The position numbers and the translations under genes were made by a program. DNA of 64,000 nt from Roseovarius sp. W115 (lineage in GTDB: Bacteria > Pseudomonadota > Alphaproteobacteria > Rhodobacterales > Rhodobacteraceae): positions 3,228,501 to 3,292,500 of the forward strand of contig NZ_CP146606.1 of assembly GCF_032842945.2 (NCBI RefSeq), given 5' to 3'. The notes under the pieces are model-generated. The model worked only from the letters and a program-made list of their open reading frames with translations. It did not search any database and was not told the origin of the DNA. Below are positions 51,544 through 60,795 of this stretch, in pieces. The first letter of the stretch is position 1; the number at the start of each line of letters is the position of its first letter.

Positions 51544-52962
51544 ATGACACAATTGAAAGCGGATTTGCTGGTCATCGGCGCCGGCTCTGGTGGGCTGTCT
51601 GTTGCGGCCGGTGCAGTGCAGATGGGTGCCTCGGTTATCCTTCTGGAAGGCCACAAGATGGGTGGCGATTGCCTGAATTATGGCTGTGTGCCGTCTAAGG
51701 CCCTCATCGCGTCTGGTAAGGCGGCATATGCCCAATCTCACGCCAGCGCTTATGGCGTGGCCGATCTCAAGCCGAAAGTGGATTATGCTGCGGCCAAAGA
51801 TCACGTGGCTGATGTCATCGCCACGATTGAACCTCATGACAGCGTGGAACGGTTCGAAGGGCTTGGCGTGCAGGTCATCCAGGAATTTGGCGAATTCATC
51901 TCACCCACCGAGGTGCGCGCCGGGGAGCACACCATAACCGCCCGCCGCATCGTCATCTCTACAGGCTCATCGCCCTTTGTGCCGCCCATTCCCGGCCTCG
52001 ACACCGTGCCCTATGAAACCAACGAGACACTTTTTGAGCTGCGTGAACAGCCCAAACATCTGCTCATCGTGGGCGGTGGCCCCATTGGCATGGAAATGGC
52101 GCAGGCGCATGTCCGGCTGGGCAGCAAGGTGACGGTTATTGAGGGCATGAAGGCACTTGGCAAGGACGACCCGGAAATGGCTGCGGTTGTGTTGGACCGG
52201 GTGCGCGCTGAGGGCGTCGAGGTCGCCGAAGGCGCCATGGCCAGCGAAATTCGTGGCAAGGCAGGCGCGATTGAACTCGAAACCAAGGATGGCCGCGTCT
52301 TCAAAGGCACGCATCTTTTGATGGCTGTGGGGCGCAAAGCCAATACGGACCGCCTCAATCTTGAGGCCGCAGGCATTGAAACCACGCGCGCAGGCATCAA
52401 GGTGGATGCCGCGCTCAAAACCACCAATTCAAAGGTGTATGCCATTGGTGATGTGGCGGGCGGCCTGCAATTCACCCACGTGGCGGGATATCACGCCGGG
52501 ATAATCATCCGCTCTGCACTTTTCGGGCTGCCTGCCAAAGCCAACCATGACCATATTCCATGGGCCACTTACACCGACCCGGAACTGGCGCAGGTGGGTT
52601 TAACCGAAGCACAGGCCCGAGAGGCGCATGGCGATGCGCTTGAAGTCGTGCGCTTCCCCTACTCCGGCAATGATCGCGCCATCGCCGAGCGCAAGACCGA
52701 AGGCCTGATCAAGCTGATGGTTGTCAAAGGCCGTCCGGTCGGCGCATCCATCGCAGGCGCACAGGCCGGAGAATTGATCGGGTTTTGGGCGCTGGCACTG
52801 GCCAATAAAATGAAAATGAAGCAGATTGCGGCCATGGTTGCGCCATACCCGACTTTGGGTGAGATCAATAAGCGCGCGGCAGGGGCTTATTTCTCTCCAC
52901 GTCTCTTTGAAAGCGACGGTGTCAAACGTGTTGTGCGGCTTGTACAGCGCTGGCTGCCCTAA
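51544..52962 (+). CDS. FAD-dependent pyridine nucleotide-disulfide oxidoreductase
   Basis: The 472-residue product resembles mercuric reductase and dihydrolipoamide dehydrogenase. It has the FAD motif VIGAGSGGLSVAAGA, the redox-active CLNYGC pair, NAD(P)-binding IVGGGPIGMEMAQAHVRLG, and the second FAD motif KVYAIGDVAGG. The C-terminal interface domain lacks the His-Glu pair typical of true lipoamide dehydrogenases as far as I can see (it ends VAPYPTLGEINKRAAG), and there are no paired Cys at the end as in MerA. Its substrate is unknown; the TVP38 partner suggests a membrane-linked role. Confidence 0.88.
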   Translation: MTQLKADLLVIGAGSGGLSVAAGAVQMGASVILLEGHKMGGDCLNYGCVPSKALIASGKAAYAQSHASAYGVADLKPKVDYAAAKDHVADVIATIEPHDSVERFEGLGVQVIQEFGEFISPTEVRAGEHTITARRIVISTGSSPFVPPIPGLDTVPYETNETLFELREQPKHLLIVGGGPIGMEMAQAHVRLGSKVTVIEGMKALGKDDPEMAAVVLDRVRAEGVEVAEGAMASEIRGKAGAIELETKDGRVFKGTHLLMAVGRKANTDRLNLEAAGIETTRAGIKVDAALKTTNSKVYAIGDVAGGLQFTHVAGYHAGIIIRSALFGLPAKANHDHIPWATYTDPELAQVGLTEAQAREAHGDALEVVRFPYSGNDRAIAERKTEGLIKLMVVKGRPVGASIAGAQAGELIGFWALALANKMKMKQIAAMVAPYPTLGEINKRAAGAYFSPRLFESDGVKRVVRLVQRWLP

Positions 52963-52980
52963 CTCAGAAACAGGATCAAA

Positions 52981-54376
52981 ATGCAGTTTCTCAAGTCACT
53001 CTCGGGACGGTTTCTTATCCTGACAGTCATCTTTGTGATGCTGGCAGAAATTCTGATCTTCGTTCCCTCCATTGCCCGTTTTCGGCAAGAGTTTCTTATG
53101 GACCGGCTGGACCGCGCACAGATTGCCTCTTTGGCGCTTTTGGCGGATGGCCAGATCTCGGAGGATTTGCAGGAAGAGCTTCTTTTCAACGCGGGTGTCT
53201 ACAATGTCGTTTTGCGCCGGAACGAGGCTCGCCAGCTTGTGCTCTCGGCGCCCCTGCCCTCTGCGATCTCAGAGACTTACGACTTACGTGATCCAACGCC
53301 TGTGACGCTTATTCGGGATTCTCTCAAGTTTCTGATGCAGCCCAATGATGAAATCATTCGCGTGATTGGCGAGCCGTCAAACATGGGTGGCTTGCTTATT
53401 GAAGTCACTGTCGACAGCGCGCCATTGCGCGCGGCGATGCTGGATTACGGTTTGCGTATTCTTATCCTGTCGGCTGTGATCTCCGTTGTCACGGCTGCGC
53501 TGCTCTTTCTGGCTGTGCGCGGTTTCCTGGTCAAACCGATCCGTCGGGTTGTGGGCCACATGAAGGTCTATGCTGAAGCACCGGATGACGCGCGTCGCAT
53601 CATTGAGCCGTCCTCAACCACCACCGAGATACTGCAGGCTGAAGAAGCGCTGAAATCCATGCAGCAACAGCTGACCGCCTCTCTCAAACAGCGCGAGCGG
53701 CTGGCGCAGTTGGGCGGTGCCGTGGCCAAGATCAGCCACGATCTGCGCAACATCCTCACCTCGGCGCAGCTCTTTACCGATCGCATCGAAATGAGCGAAG
53801 ACCCCGCCGTCAAACGGATGGCCCCAAAACTGGTCAATTCGATCACCCGCGCTGTGCATCTCTGCGAGATCCACCCTGGCCTATGGCAAGGCCGAGGAGC
53901 AGGCTCCGATGCTCAGTCGCTTCATGCTGATCGATATCGTGTCGGACGTGATCGAAAGCGAACGCCTGGCGGTGGGAGACGCGGATGTCAGTTTTGGCGA
54001 AGATATTCCGCCAACGCTTGAACTTCGCGGCGACTCTGAGCAGATTTATCGCGTCATCTCGAACCTTGTGCGCAATGCGCGCCAGGCGATTGTGAACACC
54101 GGCAACGCGGGTGAAATCGCCATTTCCGCTGAAGAAACGCCTGCAAGCTGGGAAATCTGTGTGTCCGACACCGGCCCCGGTCTGCCGCCCAAAGCCAAAG
54201 AGCACCTCTTTCAACCCTTCCAAGGCGGCGCGACCAAAGGTGGCACAGGGCTGGGCTTGTCGATTGCCGCAGAACTTATCCGTGGTCACGGCGGTACCCT
54301 GGACTTGGAACGCAGCGACGAGACCGGAACAACATTCCGCATCTCTATGCCGCGCGGCGAAGTCTCTGCCGCCTAA
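52981..54376 (+). pseudogene. membrane sensor histidine kinase, frameshifted
   Basis: Two membrane spans (about residues 10-33 and 158-180), a HAMP-like linker, and a phospho-histidine at H253 (AKISHDLRNILTS) are read in the first frame, which loses sense after HLCE near 53868. Dropping one base (A at 53869) gives STLAYGKAEEQAP and leads into a second frame with the complete ATPase domain (NLVRNARQAI, SDTGPGLPPK, GGTGLGLSIAAELIRGHGG). The stop is at 54374-54376, for 464 residues. The lesion is an insertion, unlike the others in this window. No response regulator is adjacent. It follows the oxidoreductase by 18 bases, as a third gene of that operon. Confidence 0.85.
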
Positions 54377-54433
54377 GATTTTCCCAAACCCTCTTGCATT
54401 GCCCGGCACGAGGGTCTAGATGCCTGATCCGAC

Positions 54434-54510
54434 GGACCGATAGCTCAGCTGGATAGAGTACCTGACTACGAATCAGGGGGTCGGGGGTTCGAATCCTCCT
54501 CGGTCCGCCA
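54434..54510 (+). tRNA. tRNA-Arg (anticodon ACG)
   Basis: A complete 77-base cloverleaf: acceptor GGACCGA pairs with TCGGTCC, the D-arm is GCTCAGCTGGATAGAGT, the anticodon stem-loop CTGACTACGAATCAG has ACG, and the T-arm holds GGTTCGAATCC. CCA is encoded. ACG is deaminated to ICG to read CGU, CGC and CGA. Confidence 0.97.
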
Positions 54511-54600
54511 CATTCCCAAACTGCAAGAGTGCGATAGCGTTCTGCTGCTTCTCTTTTTGCGCAGCGCATTGACCTCGCCGATCGCGTCAGCCTGCGACGC

Positions 54601-56085
54601 TCAGCGGCCACTGGCCGCGCTCGCCCCCAAAACCTCGAACTTGTCTTTGAGATATCGCATCAACGGCTCGGCTGAGGGCTCAAACCCGCAAGCCAGGGCA
54701 ATGATATCACGCGGTTCATTGAGACCACCGTGGCGTTGCACGTGCGTGCGCAGCCACGACGTCGGAGCGCTCAGGTCACCTTTGCTCAAATGTGTCTCGA
54801 GATCCGGCACAGCCCTCTGCAATGCCTCATAGAGGCATCCGGCATACACATTTCCTAGGCTGTAGGTCGGGAAATATCCAAACAACCCAACCGACCAATG
54901 CACGTCCTGCAAAATCCCGTTTGAGGGCCGGTCAACATCGTATCCGAAATCAGACAAAAACCGGTCGTTCCAGGCAGCCTCAAGGTCGCTCACCTGAAGG
55001 TCACCCGACATCAACGCCCGCTCCAGATCAAAGCGCAGCATGATGTGCAGGTTGTATTGAACTTCGTCTGCCTCGGTCCGTATGTACCCGCGATTCACGT
55101 TATTTACCGTCCGATAGAACGTGTCTTCATCGGACACACCAAAGTCACCAAAAACATCCCGCATCCGGCCATAGAGATATCCGCAAAACGCCCGACTGCG
55201 CCCCAGTTGATTTTCGTAAATACGGCTCTGGCTTTCATGCACCCCCATCGACACGCCCTGCCCTATGGGCGTCAGGTGATAGGTCGGATCGATGCCTTGT
55301 TCGTAACAGGCGTGGCCGACCTCGTGGATGGTCGAATAGATGCAGTTGAACGGATCATCCTCGGCGGTTCGCATAGTGATGCGCACATCCTCGCCAGAGC
55401 CGCTGGAAAACGGGTGCACCGCCTTGTCAATGCGGCCGCGGCTGAGGTCATACCCAAAACTTTGCGCCAACTCACGGCTGAGCGCCACCTGCACCGCTTC
55501 GTCAAAAGATCCGGTCAGTTCGGGCGCTGCAGGCTGCGCCAGAGCCGCCTCGCGCAACGCCACCAATCCAGAGCGCATGTCCTCAAACATCGCACCCAGT
55601 TCAGATGCTGTCATTTCAGGTTCAAAGTCATCAATCAGCGCGTCATAAAGATCGCGACCATTGGCCAGCGCACTGGCCTCTTCGCGCTTGAGAGCGACCA
55701 CGTCTTTGAGTGTTGGCAGAAAAGCAGATACGTCTTCCGCCTCGCGAGCTTCGGCCCAGATGCCCTGTGATTTCGAGGTCAGACGTGCCAGGGCTGTGGC
55801 CAAATCCGCCGGCACTTTGATCGCGCGCTCATAACTGCGCCTGATCAACCGAAGCTGCGCCGCGCCGTCCTCATCCGTTGCCTTTGCATTCGCCAGCCAG
55901 TCGCCAACCCGCGGGTCGGTGCGGCGCGCATGAAGCACCGCTTCCATCGCGCCTGCTTCCTCCGCGCGCTGCCCTGTGGCGCCACGAGGCATCACTGTTT
56001 CCTGGTCCCAGCTCAACCGTCCGGCCACCCGCGCCAGCGCCTGGCTTTCGCGCTCAAACGCCATCAACTCGTCAAAAGCAGACAT
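54601..56085 (-). CDS. M32 family (Taq-type) metallocarboxypeptidase
   Basis: The 494-residue product matches carboxypeptidase Taq: zinc motif HEVGH in TIHEVGHACYEQGID, upstream DVRITMRTAEDDPFNCIYST, and downstream GVHESQSRIYENQLGRSRAF, all landmarks of family M32. These helical enzymes trim C-terminal residues from peptides in the cytoplasm. The ATG at 56085 (MSAFDELMAFE) has GAGGGTAAAG upstream; longer starts are not supported. Confidence 0.93.
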   Translation of the reverse strand: MSAFDELMAFERESQALARVAGRLSWDQETVMPRGATGQRAEEAGAMEAVLHARRTDPRVGDWLANAKATDEDGAAQLRLIRRSYERAIKVPADLATALARLTSKSQGIWAEAREAEDVSAFLPTLKDVVALKREEASALANGRDLYDALIDDFEPEMTASELGAMFEDMRSGLVALREAALAQPAAPELTGSFDEAVQVALSRELAQSFGYDLSRGRIDKAVHPFSSGSGEDVRITMRTAEDDPFNCIYSTIHEVGHACYEQGIDPTYHLTPIGQGVSMGVHESQSRIYENQLGRSRAFCGYLYGRMRDVFGDFGVSDEDTFYRTVNNVNRGYIRTEADEVQYNLHIMLRFDLERALMSGDLQVSDLEAAWNDRFLSDFGYDVDRPSNGILQDVHWSVGLFGYFPTYSLGNVYAGCLYEALQRAVPDLETHLSKGDLSAPTSWLRTHVQRHGGLNEPRDIIALACGFEPSAEPLMRYLKDKFEVLGASAASGR

Positions 56086-56105
56086 CTTTACCCTCGTTGC
56101 AATGA

Positions 56106-57245
56106 TTATCCGCGCACCGACTGCGCAATTGGATATTGGCTCAAAAACCGTGCCCGCAAGATCAGCACCCAAAGCACAACAGCCACAAACTGGTGCACGA
56201 TCGCCACTTGCCAGGCTGCCACGTAGAGCACTGTGACAATGCCCAGCACAATCTGTGCCAGAAGTGCGAAGAAAGCGGCGGTGAAGGCTGCGCGTGTGGC
56301 CGCATGTGCACTCTTGCGTCCCTTGAGCCAGACCATGACCGCGAAGGCAAAAAGCAGATAACCCGTAAGACGGTGAATGAATTGCACCAGACCGGGGTTT
56401 TCAAAGAAATTGCGCAAGCCCAGCTCGGCCATCCAGATATCGGGTGGTAAAAATCCTCCCGCCATCAAAGGCCAGTCGGTATAGGTGCGCCCGGCATCAA
56501 TACCCGCCACCAAAGCGCCGATGAGAATTTGGAGAAACGCGAAATGCAGCAACCCGGTCGAGAGGCCAAAGAGCTTTGCTTCGCGTCCGCGACGGGCCTG
56601 CATCAACTCGCGTTCTTCACGCCCCAGCAGCATGACATACCAAGCGATGAAGCCCAGAATGACAAAAGCTAGTCCCAGATGTACGGCCAGCCGATAGGAG
56701 GCCACATCCAGCATCTCGCCGCGCAACCCGGAGCTGACCATCCACCAGCCAATGGCGCCCTGAGCGCCGCCCAGCACACCCAGGAACAAAAGCCGTCCCG
56801 TCCAGCCCGGTGGTATCTTGCGTGTGGCCAGAAACCCAAGAAAGCCAACAGCCCAGACCAGGCCGATCACCCGGCCCAGCTGCCTGTGGCCCCATTCCCA
56901 CCAATAGATGATCTTGAACTCTTCCAGGCTCATGCCCTTGTTCTGCAGCTGATACTCCGGGATTGCGCGGTATTTCTCGAATTCCGCGTCCCAGGTTGCC
57001 GCATCCATTGGCGGCAAGGCCCCCGTCACGGGTTTCCACTCGGTAATGCTCAGGCCGCTATCGGTAAGACGTGTGAGACCCCCAACGGCAATCATCACCA
57101 CAACAAGCGCAAATAACACCATCAGCCAGACGCGCACCGCCCCGCGCGCACCACGCCTGCCGGCATCGATCATACCACCCTTAGGTGCAGATGGCTGCGC
57201 GGCGCCCTCGCCCACGTCTTCAAAGATGCTGCGTTTGTCGCTCAT
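56106..57245 (-). CDS. ctaA: heme A synthase
   Basis: CtaA/COX15 oxidises the C8 methyl of heme O to the formyl of heme A for aa3 oxidase. The 379-residue membrane protein has eight predicted spans and conserved histidines in IYWWEWGHRQLGR, SYRLAVHLGLAFVI and LVQFIHRLTGYLL. The large periplasmic loop after the first span (TRLTDSGLSITEWKPVTGAL) is diagnostic. I chose the ATG at 57245 with GGAAGAGG upstream over one at 57266. No other cytochrome oxidase genes are nearby. Confidence 0.94.
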   Translation of the reverse strand: MSDKRSIFEDVGEGAAQPSAPKGGMIDAGRRGARGAVRVWLMVLFALVVVMIAVGGLTRLTDSGLSITEWKPVTGALPPMDAATWDAEFEKYRAIPEYQLQNKGMSLEEFKIIYWWEWGHRQLGRVIGLVWAVGFLGFLATRKIPPGWTGRLLFLGVLGGAQGAIGWWMVSSGLRGEMLDVASYRLAVHLGLAFVILGFIAWYVMLLGREERELMQARRGREAKLFGLSTGLLHFAFLQILIGALVAGIDAGRTYTDWPLMAGGFLPPDIWMAELGLRNFFENPGLVQFIHRLTGYLLFAFAVMVWLKGRKSAHAATRAAFTAAFFALLAQIVLGIVTVLYVAAWQVAIVHQFVAVVLWVLILRARFLSQYPIAQSVRG

Positions 57246-57294
57246 GGCCTCTTCCCCGGTTTTCATCGCAACCTAGCCTTGCGCCCGGTTGCCT

Positions 57295-58038
57295 TCAACC
57301 GCGCTCCTTCCAGCGCACCATTTGCCGCAGAACACCGTGCAGCATCTGCACATCGGCCCGCGTGAGGGGCATCCGGCTCCACATGTTGCGCAGATTGGTT
57401 TTCATGCTTTGGGCTTTTTCGTCAGGGAAAAAGAACCCGGCCTGACCCAAGCGATCTTCATAATGGGCTGAGAGCGCATCAACCTCTTCCTGCGAGGCCG
57501 GGACTGTTCCGGCCATATCGACCCTTTGGGACATGATCTCTTGTGTGGCTCGGCGCCATTCATAACCACAAAGCAATACACATTGCGCAAGATTCAGGCT
57601 TGGAAACTCCGGGTTCACAGGCACGTTGATAAGCGCATTGGCGCGGGCAATGTCGTCATTCTCCAGACCCGCACGCTCCGGCCCGAAAAGAACCGAAACC
57701 CGCTCACCACGCGCAATGCGTTCAGCGGTCTGCCGCATGGCCTCCTCCGGGCTCAGCACGGGCTTGGTCAGATCACGCACCCGCGCGGTGGTTGCCATCA
57801 CGAAATGATCTTCGGCAACGGCCTGTGGCAATTCATCAACCAGCCGCGCCTCATCCAAAAGCCGCCCTGCGCCGCTGGCCATGGCATCTGCCGCCGGATT
57901 GGGCCAGCCATCACGCGGGGCCACAACCACCATCCGATCCAAGCCAAAATTCCACATTGCCCGCGCCGCTGCGCCGATATTCTCGCCCATCTGTGGGCGC
58001 ACCAGTACAAAACTGGGTTGAGCCTGAACACCTGGCAT
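57295..58038 (-). CDS. trmJ: TrmJ-type tRNA/rRNA 2'-O-methyltransferase (SPOUT)
   Basis: The 247-residue product is a SPOUT-fold RNA methyltransferase of the TrmH/TrmJ group: FVLVRPQMGENIGAAARAMW, the knot motifs VLFGPERAGLENDDIARA and NPEFPSLNLAQCVLL. TrmJ methylates position 32 of several tRNAs; the C-terminal helix region after residue 190 fits TrmJ. Two adjacent ATGs (58041, 58038) follow GGAGG; I chose the second. It is divergent from the thiE-like gene. Confidence 0.88.
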   Translation of the reverse strand: MPGVQAQPSFVLVRPQMGENIGAAARAMWNFGLDRMVVVAPRDGWPNPAADAMASGAGRLLDEARLVDELPQAVAEDHFVMATTARVRDLTKPVLSPEEAMRQTAERIARGERVSVLFGPERAGLENDDIARANALINVPVNPEFPSLNLAQCVLLCGYEWRRATQEIMSQRVDMAGTVPASQEEVDALSAHYEDRLGQAGFFFPDEKAQSMKTNLRNMWSRMPLTRADVQMLHGVLRQMVRWKERG

Positions 58039-58199
58039 CATCCATCCTCCATGCCTTCGCTTTAGGCCACAGGCGTGAGCCTGAAAACCCCCAAGCCTTT
58101 CTTCTTGCCTGAAATATCCTCGCCGAAGGCATGCCGAACATAGACACCCGTACCAAATTGCCGCTATAGCAGCGCAACGAGCTGCAGAAAGACCAGAAC

Positions 58200-58820
58200 A
58201 TGGCCGAGACAGAGCCACCGCGCCTTTACCTCATTACACCCTCCGAGATCGAATTGAGCCGGTTTCCCGGACAATTGGCGGATGTTCTGGATGCGCATGA
58301 GGTGGCCTGTGTGCGACTGGCGCTTTCAAGCCATGACGAGGACACGCTGTGTCGTGCGGCTGATGCCTGTCGCGACGTGACCACGCCGCGTGATGTTGCG
58401 CTGGTGATCGACACGCATTTTGTGCTGGCCGAGCGATTGGGCCTTGACGGTGTCCACCTGACCGATGGTGCGCGCTCGGTGCGCAAAGCGCGTAAGGCGC
58501 TTGGAGCGGATGCCATCGTCGGGGCTTTTTGCGGAACCTCGCGACATGAAGGCATGAATGCAGGTGAATCCGGGGCCGATTACATTGGTTTTGGCCCCGC
58601 GGGCCTGTCGGCTCTGGGAGATGGCACACAAGCTGATCCCGAGCTTTTTGAGTGGTGGTCGCAAATGATTGAAATTCCCGTGGTTGCCGAAGGTGCGCTT
58701 GACCCGGGCACGATCCAAACCCTGACACCGAACACGGATTTCTTTGGCATCGGTGATGAGATTTGGCGACAGGACACGCCGAGCAAGGCTCTTGAAAGCT
58801 TAGTCTCTGCAATGCGCTAG
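58200..58820 (+). CDS. thiamine phosphate synthase-like protein
   Basis: The 206-residue product has the ThiE/TenI TIM-barrel pattern: LYLITPSEIELSRF, VALVIDTHFVLAERLGLDGVHL split as VALVID and LGLDGVHLTDG, IVGAFCGTSRHEGMNAGESG, DYIGFGPAG. The phosphate-binding glycines are present, but the usual RLKN/Mg2+ residues are less clear, so it may be a TenI- or ThiE-like paralogue rather than the main synthase. It converges with olsA. RBS is weak (AGAAAGACCAGAAC). Confidence 0.8.
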   Translation: MAETEPPRLYLITPSEIELSRFPGQLADVLDAHEVACVRLALSSHDEDTLCRAADACRDVTTPRDVALVIDTHFVLAERLGLDGVHLTDGARSVRKARKALGADAIVGAFCGTSRHEGMNAGESGADYIGFGPAGLSALGDGTQADPELFEWWSQMIEIPVVAEGALDPGTIQTLTPNTDFFGIGDEIWRQDTPSKALESLVSAMR

Positions 58821-58827
58821 GCCTGTG

Positions 58828-59667
58828 TCACGTCTCCTGTTGTCGTCCCTCAGGCATCCCGCTGCGGACATGTTTTTCCAGTTCAGCCGCCAACGTCTTG
58901 CGCCCGTCGAAATCCGCGACAGCCAAAGGCGCATGGTAGATCACCCGCACGCGTCCTTGCCGTGTTGATGCCAGAACCTGCAACGCATGTGGACCCAGAT
59001 CCATATCTCCCCACCATCCATAAAACCTGGGTTCCTCTGAGTTTTGCGGCGCTTCATATACCACTGTCACGGGCTGAATATAGGCGATGTCACGTAGGCT
59101 TTGTGCGAAAAACGCTTCGAAAAGTGTTGATTTAAATGGCAAAACTCTCATTCCGTCCGTGGACGTGCCCTCGGGGAAGAACAACAGCTTCTGACCGCGC
59201 TCCATCCGCGCACGAAACATTGCGCCCTGAGCCATCGCCTCATGCCGATTGCGTCGGATGAAGGCTGTGTCCACCAGACGCGCCAGCCAGCCGATCACGG
59301 GCCAACCTGCAACTTCGGCCTTGGACACAAAGACAACCCGCTGACCGGCATTGAGCACCAGGATGTCAAGCCACGAAGAATGGTTAGCCACCACCGCGCC
59401 ACCCGTTTGCATCGGGCGCCCCACGGTGTCGCGCCGTAAACCGAGAACCCAAAGCCCGACACGAAACACATTTTGTGTCACAGGCGCCGTCAGCGGTCGC
59501 CGTATGTCCCAGATTAGCCTCTCTATCGGGCGCAGTATGAGTGTGAGCAGGAGACCTATGAGCAAGACAAGTGCCATGGCCGAGCCTCGTAACATCGCCC
59601 GCACAAGCCCCAAAGCGCCAATGCGATCTGGCTTGGGCCCCTCTCCATCGTCCCAGGTGAGGTTCAT
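58828..59667 (-). CDS. olsA: 1-acyl-glycerol/lyso-ornithine-lipid acyltransferase (OlsA/PlsC family)
   Basis: The 279-residue PlsC-domain protein has a membrane span near residues 26-50, the catalytic NHSSWLD (HX4D) motif, and FPEGTSTDGMRV. Its start overlaps the olsB stop by four bases, so it most likely adds the second acyl chain to lyso-ornithine lipid. OlsA enzymes can also make phosphatidic acid. The C-terminal part is normal for the family. Confidence 0.88.
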   Translation of the reverse strand: MNLTWDDGEGPKPDRIGALGLVRAMLRGSAMALVLLIGLLLTLILRPIERLIWDIRRPLTAPVTQNVFRVGLWVLGLRRDTVGRPMQTGGAVVANHSSWLDILVLNAGQRVVFVSKAEVAGWPVIGWLARLVDTAFIRRNRHEAMAQGAMFRARMERGQKLLFFPEGTSTDGMRVLPFKSTLFEAFFAQSLRDIAYIQPVTVVYEAPQNSEEPRFYGWWGDMDLGPHALQVLASTRQGRVRVIYHAPLAVADFDGRKTLAAELEKHVRSGMPEGRQQET

Positions 59668-60431
59668 GCTTTAACTTCTTTGGAATAAATGGTTTTCCGC
59701 CGCTCGCTTAGCCGATCTGTATCCATGATCAGACAGACATCTGTGGTGTTAAAGGCGTGGTCAATAAAGGCGCCTTCGCCAACAAATCCACCGAGCCTCA
59801 GATACGCCTTGATCAGTGCGGGAACCGCCAGCATGGCGGCCCTTCTGTCAATCTGGGCCTCCGGCAGCAGGTTCATGTTCTGAAAGGACGTCTCCAACGC
59901 CCGCACCCGCAAGGTTTCGGGCGCCAGATGACGGTGATGCAAAAGCGATAAAGGCTGTGCGAGCGACCGCGCATCGGTGCCGTGAAAACTTGCCACGCCG
60001 AAAAGAATTTCGACATTGTGCTCTGCCACATACCGCGCCAGTCCGTTCCAGAGGTGATACATTGCCGCTCCGCCACGATAGTCGCGCGCCAGACAAGATC
60101 GCCCCAATTCCATGCATTTGCGGCCAGACCGTTTCAGGACACTCAGATCGTACTCATCTTCTGAATAGAACTGTCCCACCTGCGCGGCCTGATCGTCTCG
60201 TAAGAGCCGGTAGACACCTACGATGTCTCCCGAGCGCGCTTCATCCAGTAGCAACAGGTGATCGAAGAACGGATCGAACTGGTCCCGCTCCAGTCGAGCG
60301 TCATGATCGACCAGCGGCCCATCGCCCCCCAGCTCGTCGATGAAAACATCATATCGCAAACGCTGAGCCGCGCGCAGATCAGCGTCGTTCTCAGCAAGCC
60401 GGACGGTGAACTGCGCCGCGTCAGACAGCAT
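59664..60431 (-). CDS. olsB: ornithine N-acyltransferase OlsB
   Basis: OlsB transfers a 3-hydroxyacyl chain from ACP to ornithine, the first step of phosphate-free ornithine lipids. The 255-residue product has the family block AQRLRYDVFIDELGGDG, ELGRSCLARDYRGGAAMYHL, and HHRHLAPETLRVRA. It forms a two-gene operon with olsA. A perfect CtrA site (60549-60563) lies 118 bases upstream in a 149-base gap, so cell-cycle control of this lipid is possible. Confidence 0.92.
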   Translation of the reverse strand: MLSDAAQFTVRLAENDADLRAAQRLRYDVFIDELGGDGPLVDHDARLERDQFDPFFDHLLLLDEARSGDIVGVYRLLRDDQAAQVGQFYSEDEYDLSVLKRSGRKCMELGRSCLARDYRGGAAMYHLWNGLARYVAEHNVEILFGVASFHGTDARSLAQPLSLLHHRHLAPETLRVRALETSFQNMNLLPEAQIDRRAAMLAVPALIKAYLRLGGFVGEGAFIDHAFNTTDVCLIMDTDRLSERRKTIYSKEVKA

Positions 60432-60548
60432 TTGGGATCACGCTCCTTTTCGTGGCGTTCTACTGGCATTCGCAGCTGGGCTGCAACCCATGCAGATGTC
60501 CTTATGCGCCCTAACACTATTGACGTGTGGCTTTGCTTGTTACACACT

Positions 60549-60563
60549 TTAAACGAGTATTAA
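60549..60563 (-). promoter_or_regulatory. perfect CtrA binding site upstream of olsB
   Basis: TTAAACGAGTATTAA matches TTAA-N7-TTAA exactly. A second, one-mismatch half follows in phase (TTAA at 60560, seven bases, then CTAA), giving three TTAA-like blocks spaced by seven. The site lies between olsB and the DUF3553 gene, both on the minus strand, so olsB is the gene read away from it. Confidence 0.6.
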
Positions 60564-60580
60564 TCCTTTACTAACCACCT

Positions 60581-60763
60581 TTATGGTTCGATGACCGGCA
60601 TCAGAGCAACCCGAGTCCCATCGATGACCACCTTTCCCGCATCGGGAAAATTGACTGTAACCTTACCCCCGACATTTGACTGGACCTGCCCTGTGCCCCA
60701 GTCGGGTTTTTGGGGGTGCTGGACCAGCATGCCGGGTTCCAGAATGGAATTGAGGTCGCTCAT
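60581..60763 (-). CDS. DUF3553 protein, UvrD-tail-like domain
   Basis: This 60-residue protein (MSDLNSILEPGMLVQHPQKP, then DWGTGQVQSNVGGKVTVNFP) is a stand-alone DUF3553 domain, which has an SH3-like Tudor fold related to UvrD and Mfd RNA-polymerase-binding tails. It is divergent from chpT with 32 bases between the start codons, so the two share a promoter region. The function is not established. Confidence 0.85.
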   Translation of the reverse strand: MSDLNSILEPGMLVQHPQKPDWGTGQVQSNVGGKVTVNFPDAGKVVIDGTRVALMPVIEP

Positions 60764-60795
60764 ATCGTTTTGGCCCTTGAGCAGGAGAAAAAGAC

